Assembly: GCA_023139225.1 (NCBI GenBank)
Contig: JAGLNZ010000574.1
Span: 1 to 5,453 of the forward strand
Length of the DNA: 5,453 bases
Direction of reading: 5' to 3'
Origin: Desulfobacula sp.
GTDB taxonomy: Bacteria > Desulfobacterota > Desulfobacteria > Desulfobacterales > Desulfobacteraceae
Positions 1 to 5,453 of the stretch are shown one piece after another (within the stretch, counting starts at the first letter, position 1; each line of letters opens with the position of its first letter). The position numbers and the translations under genes were made by a program. The notes under the pieces were generated by a model. It saw nothing but the letters and a program-made list of their open reading frames with translations, searched no databases and was not told where the DNA came from.

Positions 1-3000
1 CTGTCATCTGCTCAAGTACGATGTGATAATTAATACCGCCAAACCCGTAAGAAGAGACAGCAGCTTTTCTGGATGTATCAGTTTCAGATTCCCATTCTTT
101 TGCGTCTTTTACAATAAACAGGGAAGATCCTTTTAAATCATGCTCTTTTGAAAGGGTTTCAAACCGGCCGTTGGGCGGTAGGATTCCTTTATTAACAGTC
201 AATAATGCCTTTAACAGACCGGCTGATCCGGCACATCCCAGAAGATGGCCGATCTGGGACTTTATGGAGCTGACACCCACATTGGCATCTTTATATATTG
301 AATTTAAGGTCTCAAGTTCTGCCTGATCACCAATGGTGGTCGCTGTACCATGGGCTTCAATAAACCCGATATCTTCCGGCTGGATCGAGGGCTTAATATT
401 CTCAAAACATCGCTGGATGCTTAACTCCTGCCCTTTTGGATTTGGTGCAGCAATAGCCTTTCCTTTACCGTCAGAACTTGACCCAATGGCATTTATGACG
501 CCCCAGATACGATTCTTATCCCTGACGGCATCTTTCATTCTTTTTAAAACAAAAATCACCGAACCCTCACCCAGGATGAACCCGTCAGCCCGCTCATCAA
601 AAGGGAATGATCCCTTTGAAGACAAGGTCCCCATTTTTGCAAACCCGATAAAGGACTCCGGTGCAAGATGGGTATTGACCCCACCCACGATGACCTGGTC
701 ATGATCACCTGACAAAAGTTCGCTGGTTGCCGCGTCAAGTGCAGTGACAGAGGAAGCACAGGCCGCATCCACGACATAATTTGCGCCCCGGATTCCCATG
801 TGACGGGCAATCCTTGAGGCTTCAATGTTTAAAAGGATACCATGAACCGGGTCATATCCCTTGTTCTCTCCTTCTATGCCTTCCATTAACACTTGTTTTA
901 ATGTCTGTTTTTCTTCGTCATTTAAGGTCTGATACTCATCTGTTTTTTCCATCATGGAAACAAGGTGCGGATACCAGTACTTGAGCTGAAGGTCATTTCC
1001 CAGCTCATTGGAAAGGCAGGTGGCAATGATAACAGCAGTTCTTGAAGGATCATCGCAACTCAGACGATTGTCTTTCCCTAAAAGCCCTGCATTTTCAACT
1101 GCCTTGTATGCCGTCTGCAACACCATTTTCTGACTGCGGGAAAGTCTTTTTTCCTTTCCCTGTGCATATCCGAACCGTTCCCAGTCAAACTCAAAATCAT
1201 CGACATGTCCTGCAAGGGTGGTATAGGTCTTATCTTCCGCACTTCTGTCAGGGTCATAATACAGATCATGATTAAATCTTGAGTCCGGCATCTTACTGAT
1301 GGAATATTTTTTATTTAAAATATTTTCCCACAGGCTGTCGGGATCATCGGCATCCGGCAGGGTACAACCAATACCCACCACGGCAATTTCATCATTGATT
1401 TTGTTTTTCGAACTTGAAAATATCTCAAGAAAATTAATGTTTTCATAAAGCGTTGATTTGGCTTCAAAATATTTGTCGTGGATCTCTTTTATGGTGACAG
1501 ACCGGTCAAAAAAGGCCAGGCTGTCCCCCACAAGAAAGTTACCCTTTTCTTTGTGTTCTTCATCTTCAAACCAGGTGTAATTCTCAGATCCGGGGTTTTT
1601 AAAATCCGGCAGAAATCCCTTTGCTCCGATAAGCAGCGAACCAATATTTTTCTTTTCAAAGGCACGCTTTCTTTTCTCAAGGCTTTCCTTGTTTTTCATC
1701 ATGGCAGCTTCAGTTTCAATCATCATCCGGGCAAAGCGGGTGGGGGCGGTTCTGGATGCCAGCCCTAAGCTTTTGCCGATCACCATGGTCTCATTTTCCC
1801 GGATAATAATTTCCTGGTACTGATGTTTAATACTTTTGGTTGCCACGATTTCATCGGCAAAAAGATAGGCTGTTCCTACCTGTATACCGATTTTTGCTCC
1901 TTTGGCCGCAAGAAAGGAACAAAGTCCTGAAATAAAAAAGGATGCAAAGCAGGTGGAAATACCACCGGCAAATACAAGGTATAAATCAGACAGATCATAA
2001 TTTTTATTGATCAAAGTGGCAATGGCATCTTCCCACAGCACCATGGAAGAAAGGGTGCCCACATGGCCGCCGGCTTCCCCGCCTTCAAAGATAAACCGTT
2101 TGCATCCGTTTTTCAGGGCATTTTCCATCATGGATACCGATGGCGTGTGAAGATATGTCTTGGTCCCTGCCTTTTCAAGTTCTGCCACCTGGGAAGGAAT
2201 TCCTCCTGCAAAAAGTGCATAGGGAATTTTATATTTTTTAACCATATCCAAGTGTTTTTTTACCGCAGGATTAAAAGCTTCCATGCCCACAAGTCCTGCA
2301 CCGAAAATATCCACTTTTTGGGCACCATCCTTGAGCATATCGTCTGCCAGCTGTTCAGGAAGACTTCCCACTGCGAAAAACGGCAATGCTCCATGTTCAA
2401 GGACTTTATTTGCAAAATCAGAGTTGTCGGAGATATTTGCCATAGGCCCCTGGATCAATGGAAATTTTGTTCCCTGATCCTTGGCAAAGGCAGAACCCGG
2501 CTTTACCGGATCAAATGTATCAATAAAATTTAGATTCTCGCCAATGGTTTTGAAAAAACCTGAGATAATTTCATGAAGACTTGTTGACTCCTTTACAAAA
2601 TCCTTTGCAAACACGCCGTCCTGGCCCAAATAGAAAAGAGCCTGGATAAATCCTGCATCCTGCTCCACATCAAAGGCTGTCATATTGTCCACAATGGATT
2701 CATAAACCTTTTGCCTGCCATTTGGATCGTCACCGAATTCAATTGCCTGTTCTTTCAAGTCTTTGACAATTTTAGTGCCCAGTTTTGCAAACACCCGATA
2801 AATGTCTTGATCATTATATATGATTTCGGTGGAATCAGACTCATCCACCATCGCCAATAATTTCTTAAAATTATCCGATACCGGGGCCTGGTCCGTCATG
2901 AGGAACTGGCTGTCCATGACAAGGCCTGAAACACCTGCTGCAAACATACCGGTGGCCGTATATTTTCCCACACCACCGTGGATGAATATCGGCAATCCAC

Positions 3001-3469
3001 TGTTTTTCAAATACCATTGCATCAAAACAAAAGAAGAATATTTTGAAACCCTGCCGCCTGCTTCATTGCCTTTTAAAATCAATGCATGGGGTGAAATATT
3101 GTCTATCTTATCGTTAATATTAATATCTTTGATTTCAAGAACTATTTTTGTGTCTGCAAAATTTGTAAAATCTTTAAGTGCATCATCCTTTGGAAGAGGG
3201 AAAATTAAAAGATCAAGATTAATCATCTGCTGATGTTTGATTTTTTCGATCAGTTCACTATCATGGTTTGAAAGTCTAATACCAAAGTCAAATTTTTCTT
3301 TGGAAAGTAATATTGTCTTTTGAATAATATCGTCATGGCTCAAGAATTCCGTATCAAATACCGGAAGAGCACCGGCATTGAAAATCTCGTTAAAATACTT
3401 TACATCAAAAACCTTTGCCGGATTATAAACCATTAAAGGAAGTCTTGAATTGAGTATTCTTCTAATCAT
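1..3469 (-). CDS. Type I polyketide/PUFA-like lipid synthase, N-terminal part (tandem NMO/PfaD-like domains + ketosynthase), partial
   Basis: This is a multidomain iterative synthase, cut by the left window edge after 1156 codons with no stop or frameshift. Residues about 5-205 form a first nitronate-monooxygenase/PfaD-like TIM-barrel domain (GNEAGGR at 134-140, HGGVGKY at 164-170, MDSQ at 185-188). Residues about 334-640 form a second, fuller copy (IQGPMA at 339-344, GGEAGGHVG at 463-471, FAGGIS at 500-505, GIQVGTAYL at 528-536, the FMN-phosphate type loop). Residues about 692-1153 are a complete ketosynthase: VVGIGC start, DAACASS with nucleophile C904, EAHGTAT with H1040, GHLLG with H1075, and the terminal GFGGINYHIVLE. 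The SSSDGKGK...APNP stretch (997-1011) resembles PfaA/HglE-type lipid synthases. The start is ATG at 3469, with GGAG 8 bases upstream; an in-frame stop lies at 3539-3541. The product is probably a specialised fatty acid, glycolipid tail or polyketide, made in the cytosol. The domains are certain; the product is not known. Confidence 0.93.
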   Translation of the reverse strand, partial: MIRRILNSRLPLMVYNPAKVFDVKYFNEIFNAGALPVFDTEFLSHDDIIQKTILLSKEKFDFGIRLSNHDSELIEKIKHQQMINLDLLIFPLPKDDALKDFTNFADTKIVLEIKDININDKIDNISPHALILKGNEAGGRVSKYSSFVLMQWYLKNSGLPIFIHGGVGKYTATGMFAAGVSGLVMDSQFLMTDQAPVSDNFKKLLAMVDESDSTEIIYNDQDIYRVFAKLGTKIVKDLKEQAIEFGDDPNGRQKVYESIVDNMTAFDVEQDAGFIQALFYLGQDGVFAKDFVKESTSLHEIISGFFKTIGENLNFIDTFDPVKPGSAFAKDQGTKFPLIQGPMANISDNSDFANKVLEHGALPFFAVGSLPEQLADDMLKDGAQKVDIFGAGLVGMEAFNPAVKKHLDMVKKYKIPYALFAGGIPSQVAELEKAGTKTYLHTPSVSMMENALKNGCKRFIFEGGEAGGHVGTLSSMVLWEDAIATLINKNYDLSDLYLVFAGGISTCFASFFISGLCSFLAAKGAKIGIQVGTAYLFADEIVATKSIKHQYQEIIIRENETMVIGKSLGLASRTAPTRFARMMIETEAAMMKNKESLEKRKRAFEKKNIGSLLIGAKGFLPDFKNPGSENYTWFEDEEHKEKGNFLVGDSLAFFDRSVTIKEIHDKYFEAKSTLYENINFLEIFSSSKNKINDEIAVVGIGCTLPDADDPDSLWENILNKKYSISKMPDSRFNHDLYYDPDRSAEDKTYTTLAGHVDDFEFDWERFGYAQGKEKRLSRSQKMVLQTAYKAVENAGLLGKDNRLSCDDPSRTAVIIATCLSNELGNDLQLKYWYPHLVSMMEKTDEYQTLNDEEKQTLKQVLMEGIEGENKGYDPVHGILLNIEASRIARHMGIRGANYVVDAACASSVTALDAATSELLSGDHDQVIVGGVNTHLAPESFIGFAKMGTLSSKGSFPFDERADGFILGEGSVIFVLKRMKDAVRDKNRIWGVINAIGSSSDGKGKAIAAPNPKGQELSIQRCFENIKPSIQPEDIGFIEAHGTATTIGDQAELETLNSIYKDANVGVSSIKSQIGHLLGCAGSAGLLKALLTVNKGILPPNGRFETLSKEHDLKGSSLFIVKDAKEWESETDTSRKAAVSSYGFGGINYHIVLEQMT

Positions 3470-3477
3470 AAGTGTTT

Positions 3478-3481
3478 CTCC
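3478..3481 (-). promoter_or_regulatory. Ribosome binding site of the lipid synthase
   Basis: GGAG on the minus strand lies 8 bases before the ATG at 3469. This supports that ATG over an in-frame GTG further upstream, which lacks a comparable site. Confidence 0.75.
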
Positions 3482-3554
3482 ATAATATATTTTTGATTTC
3501 CTCTTCACAGCACAGCCGTGAAAATTCACATTAACCTGCTAAGCCACTATAAGA

Positions 3555-3570
3555 TTCAAGTATTGTGCCA
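3555..3570 (-). promoter_or_regulatory. Sigma-54 (-24/-12) promoter of the lipid synthase
   Basis: The minus strand reads TGGCAC-AATAC-TTGAA, preceded by T. The known sigma-54 consensus is TGGCAC-N5-TTGCA, so the -24 block is perfect, the spacing is exact, and the -12 block differs at one base (GA instead of GC). The mismatch falls on the normally well conserved C and may weaken the promoter. The predicted transcription start is near 3544, giving a leader of about 75 bases before the ATG at 3469. The neighbouring gene encodes a sigma-54 activator, which supports the call by context. Confidence 0.68.
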
Positions 3571-3616
3571 AAACCCTTGAAATATATAACCATTTAGAAT
3601 TAAAAGATTTTTCACC

Positions 3617-3648
3617 TTGATACTGTTTTTTGAATCTCCATTGATACT
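3617..3648. repeat. Pair of 8-bp direct repeats TTGATACT, 24 bp apart
   Basis: TTGATACT occurs at 3617-3624 and again at 3641-3648, each followed by a T-rich run. They sit between the sigma-54 promoter and the inverted repeat. They could be half-sites for a DNA-binding protein, or the second could serve as a -35 element for the activator gene. The repeats are short and in AT-rich DNA, so chance is a real alternative. Confidence 0.4.
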
Positions 3649-3669
3649 TTTATCCTTGCCTTTTATGCA
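3641..3669 (+). promoter_or_regulatory. Possible housekeeping-type promoter of the activator gene
   Basis: TTGATA (5 of 6 to the -35 consensus) at 3641-3646 is followed 17 bases later by TATGCA at 3664-3669, a poor -10 match. Transcription would start near 3676, right at the inverted repeat, so a protein bound there could repress its own gene. This is a weak prediction offered because no better rightward promoter is visible in the gap. Confidence 0.25.
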
Positions 3670-3675
3670 TACGCC

Positions 3676-3693
3676 ATGTACAAAATTGTACAT
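3676..3693. promoter_or_regulatory. 18-bp inverted repeat, candidate upstream activator/operator site
   Basis: ATGTACAA-AA-TTGTACAT has perfect 8-bp arms around a 2-bp centre, and contains TGT-N10-ACA, the geometry known for NifA-type upstream activator sequences. Its centre is about 140 bp upstream of the predicted sigma-54 transcription start, a usual distance for enhancer sites. It also lies just ahead of the activator gene, which allows autoregulation. That the adjacent activator is the ligand is inference from position and symmetry. Only one clear copy is seen. Confidence 0.6.
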
Positions 3694-3713
3694 TGGTAAT
3701 ATTTTTATCAAAT

Positions 3714-3717
3714 GGAG
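3714..3717 (+). promoter_or_regulatory. Ribosome binding site fixing a TTG start for the activator
   Basis: GGAG lies 8 bases before the TTG at 3726. The alternative in-frame TTG at 3693 has no such site and overlaps the inverted repeat, so the shorter 494-residue protein is preferred. The same GGAG plus 8-base layout is used for the divergent synthase. Confidence 0.7.
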
Positions 3718-3725
3718 AATCAAAA

Positions 3726-5210
3726 TTGAAAACCGCAGGGTTAAATTCCGAGGAACGCCACTTTTTCAGAACAGTTTATAATGCCGCCTTTGCAAATCCG
3801 TTCAGTGACCTGAGAGAAAAGCTTGACAATAAAATTGCAGGCCTTTTTCCTTCGGCCTGCCGGCGGGAAAGCATTGATCAGTGCACAAATGAAGTGGACC
3901 ATCGGATAAAAAACCTGGAAAGCCAGGGCCGTGCTAATATCAACGCTTTCCACGGCCAGGACAAGGAAATCATTACGGTTGTATACCTGTTTGATGTGTT
4001 TTATAAATTCAAGGATAATTTTGATCAGCTGATAAAAAATCAAATCAAGGCCCAGGATATATCGGTTAAGGTTCCCTTTGCACAAAAAGCCATGCATATG
4101 CTCCATAGAAAGGGATTTGACGATAAAAGCATCTCCCACTATTTTGCCCTTTCCTATCAACTCAGGCGGGCCTTTTACTTTATTTCCAACTCCCTTGTGG
4201 GATCCAGCCCTTGCATGAAAAAACTGAAAAAGCATTTATGGTACAATGTTTTCACTTATAATATTGATCTTTACAATAAGTTTTTATGGAACAAGATGGA
4301 GGATTTTTCCACCCTGCTTTTAGGTGAAACCGGCACGGGAAAGGGTACGGCTGCCAAAGCCATCGGAAGAAGCGGCTATATTCCCTTTGATGAAAAAAAA
4401 CAATGTTTTACCCAAAGTTTCACCCGGGCATTTTCTTCTCTGAATCTTTCCCAATATCCCGAGACTCTGCTTGAATCAGAACTGTTCGGCCACACAAAAG
4501 GCGCTTTTACAGGGGCTGTGGATGATTACCAGGGCGTGTTTGACCGTTGCAGCCCCCATGGTTCCATTCTTCTGGACGAAATCGGTGAAATTCCAAGCCA
4601 TGTGCAGATTAAACTGTTAAGGGTTCTTCAGGAAAGAAGCTTTTCCCCTGTTGGGACCCATGAAAAATCAAGATTCAACGGAAGGGTTATTGCAGCCACC
4701 AACCGGCCTAAAAAAGATATTCTCGAAGGCAGGGTATTCAGGGATGATTTTTATTACAGGCTGTGTTCCGATATCATTGAGGTTCCGCCCCTTAGTACCA
4801 GGATCAGGGAAAAACCATCGGAACTGGATGATCTCCTTGACTTTACCATCCAAAAAATGGCCGGTACCCATTCTGAAAAATTAATCCTGAAAGTTAAAAG
4901 AATTATTGACCGTAGACTTGGAAAGGATTATCAATGGCCGGGGAATGTCCGGGAACTGGAACAATGCGTCAGAAGTGTTTTGCTAAGAAGGGACTATAAA
5001 GGCAAACAAAAAGATGAAAAAAAAACCAAGGATCTGACAGGGGAACTCATGCAGGGAATTTCCCATGGGGATATTTTAGTATCATCCCTGGTTTCAGGTT
5101 ATTGCAAACTTTTGTACGACAAGTTCGGTACCTATGAAAAAGTTGCAAACCTGACAGGACTGGATAGAAGAACCATTAAAAAACATATTATTAATTTTAA
5201 AAAAGTCTGA
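3726..5210 (+). CDS. Sigma-54-dependent transcriptional activator (enhancer-binding protein), Fis-type HTH
   Basis: This 494-residue cytoplasmic activator remodels sigma-54 RNA polymerase by ATP hydrolysis. Residues 1 to about 185 are an N-terminal domain I do not recognise: no receiver-type acidic pocket and no clear PAS, GAF or ACT motif; it may be the sensor. The AAA+ domain then shows Walker A GETGTGKG (200-207), the sigma-54 contact loop GAFTGA (259-264), Walker B GSILLDE (279-285), AATNR (323-327), the RDDFYYRL segment and WPGNVREL (404-411). A Fis-like helix-turn-helix occupies about 468-488 (GTYEKVANLTGL...TIKKHI). The segment after PPL (354-371) is a few residues longer than the usual PPLRER form. 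The start is TTG at 3726, chosen for its GGAG; TTG at 3693 would add 11 residues. It is divergent from the synthase, whose promoter looks sigma-54 dependent, so that is its likely target. Family assignment is firm; signal and target are inferred. Confidence 0.95.
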   Translation: MKTAGLNSEERHFFRTVYNAAFANPFSDLREKLDNKIAGLFPSACRRESIDQCTNEVDHRIKNLESQGRANINAFHGQDKEIITVVYLFDVFYKFKDNFDQLIKNQIKAQDISVKVPFAQKAMHMLHRKGFDDKSISHYFALSYQLRRAFYFISNSLVGSSPCMKKLKKHLWYNVFTYNIDLYNKFLWNKMEDFSTLLLGETGTGKGTAAKAIGRSGYIPFDEKKQCFTQSFTRAFSSLNLSQYPETLLESELFGHTKGAFTGAVDDYQGVFDRCSPHGSILLDEIGEIPSHVQIKLLRVLQERSFSPVGTHEKSRFNGRVIAATNRPKKDILEGRVFRDDFYYRLCSDIIEVPPLSTRIREKPSELDDLLDFTIQKMAGTHSEKLILKVKRIIDRRLGKDYQWPGNVRELEQCVRSVLLRRDYKGKQKDEKKTKDLTGELMQGISHGDILVSSLVSGYCKLLYDKFGTYEKVANLTGLDRRTIKKHIINFKKV

Positions 5211-5218
5211 ATATTTTT

Positions 5219-5453
5219 ATGCTCTGTTTTCTACCACAAACACTCAAAGGCATTTTATCGATTATTTTATACACGGCAAATACCATCTTTTTAACCATTC
5301 CTTTGATCCTGCTCTCTTTTTTTAAATTTATTATCCCGGCTCATTCCATTATTGTTATTCTTGATAAAATCCTGATATCCATTGCTGCTCTCTGGATTGG
5401 GATTAATTCATTCAACTCAAGGCTTTTTTGCAAAATAGACTGGGATATCAGGG
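5219..5453 (+). CDS. PlsC/YihG-type membrane acyltransferase, N-terminal part, partial
   Basis: The first 78 residues are visible before the right window edge. The protein opens with MLCFLPQTLKGILS, then a long hydrophobic segment (about residues 11-42), a second one (about 46-66) containing IAALWIGIN, and ends in a CKIDWDIR stretch. This pattern resembles the N-terminus of YihG-like 1-acyl-glycerol-phosphate or lysophospholipid acyltransferases, where a membrane anchor and a W-[DE]-[IV] strand precede the HX4D catalytic motif. That motif would lie beyond the window, so activity cannot be judged. The start codon lies 8 bases after the activator's stop, with no clear ribosome binding site, which suggests co-transcription and perhaps translational coupling. 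In this setting it may load the synthase product, or its derivative, onto a glycerolipid. An unrelated small membrane protein is the main alternative. Confidence 0.65.
   Translation, partial: MLCFLPQTLKGILSIILYTANTIFLTIPLILLSFFKFIIPAHSIIVILDKILISIAALWIGINSFNSRLFCKIDWDIR

Larger units (their letters stand above)
3470..3725. other. Divergent intergenic control region
   Basis: This AT-rich stretch separates the leftward synthase from the rightward activator and holds no gene. Reading from the synthase outward it contains the synthase leader, with a short palindrome at 3518-3529 (GTGAA-AA-TTCAC, possible leader hairpin or coincidence). Next come a sigma-54 promoter (3555-3570), an AT-rich spacer with two TTGATACT repeats (3617-3648), and an 18-bp inverted repeat (3676-3693). 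The activator's ribosome binding site (3714-3717) closes the region. The order is the usual one for an enhancer-binding protein controlling a divergent target. I looked for a consensus IHF site in the spacer and found only partial matches (TATCAA without the downstream TTR). Confidence 0.8.

Noticed and set aside
333..704. Rightward open frame of 123 codons inside the synthase gene
   Set aside because: It lies antisense to the conserved ketosynthase coding sequence, has no recognisable protein features and no ribosome binding site; it is a shadow frame.
2063..2533. Rightward open frame of 156 codons
   Set aside because: It is antisense to the second NMO-like domain, whose conserved motifs are on the minus strand; its composition (Cys/His/Phe-rich) looks like a complement artefact.
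2820..3233. Rightward open frame of 137 codons
   Set aside because: It is antisense to the first NMO-like domain and shows no family features.
3466..3483. Five-codon minus-strand mini-frame (MEKHL) whose TGA overlaps the synthase ATG
   Set aside because: It resembles a coupled leader peptide, but its ATG forms part of the GGAG site itself and it has no ribosome binding site of its own; most likely chance.
3518..3529. Short palindrome resembling a CRP half-site pair (TGTGA...TCAC)
   Set aside because: The spacing between the halves is 4 rather than 6 bases and it lies downstream of the predicted transcription start, so a CRP site is not supported.
3693..3725. Upstream TTG start for the activator (11 extra residues)
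   Set aside because: No ribosome binding site precedes it, it overlaps the inverted repeat, and a well-placed GGAG points to the TTG at 3726.
3741..4235. Leftward open frame of 164 codons inside the activator gene
   Set aside because: It is the complement of the activator's N-terminal region, which is continuous in frame with clear AAA+ motifs on the plus strand.
1..5453. CRISPR arrays, tRNA/rRNA genes, insertion sequences and rho-independent terminators
   Set aside because: I looked for repeat-spacer patterns, tRNA-like cloverleaf ends, transposase motifs and GC-rich hairpins followed by T-runs, and saw none convincing.

Overview
The window holds one very large leftward gene that runs off the left edge, a 256-base divergent control region, and a rightward pair made of a regulator and an acyltransferase that runs off the right edge. 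The base composition is moderately AT-rich. The gene content (a PUFA/glycolipid-type iterative lipid synthase, a sigma-54 activator and a PlsC-type acyltransferase) suggests an anaerobic deltaproteobacterial lineage such as Desulfobacterota, for example a Desulfobacter, Desulfobacula or Desulfobacterium relative. That placement is inference from gene style; no marker gene is present.

Region 1 (1-3469, minus strand) is one uninterrupted open frame of at least 1156 codons. It encodes two consecutive nitronate-monooxygenase/PfaD-like flavin domains followed by a complete ketosynthase domain with an intact Cys-His-His triad. The rest of the protein (expected acyltransferase, carrier proteins and reductive domains) lies outside the window. 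The architecture points to a multidomain synthase making an unusual fatty acid, polyketide-derived lipid or glycolipid tail.

Region 2 (3470-3725) is the only non-coding stretch. It carries a strong-looking sigma-54 (-24/-12) promoter pointing at the synthase, an 18-bp inverted repeat with the TGT-N10-ACA spacing of enhancer-binding-protein sites about 140 bp upstream of the predicted transcription start, and an 8-bp direct repeat between them.

Region 3 (3726-5453, plus strand) encodes a sigma-54-dependent activator (AAA+ with GAFTGA loop and Fis-type HTH) with an N-terminal domain I do not recognise. Eight bases after its stop begins a membrane-anchored lysophospholipid/lysophosphatidate acyltransferase of the PlsC/YihG type.

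Taken together, the simplest model is a regulated secondary-lipid locus. The activator binds the inverted repeat and switches on the synthase through sigma-54, and the co-transcribed acyltransferase may place the product on a glycerolipid. The parts are directly visible in the sequence; their joint function is inference.
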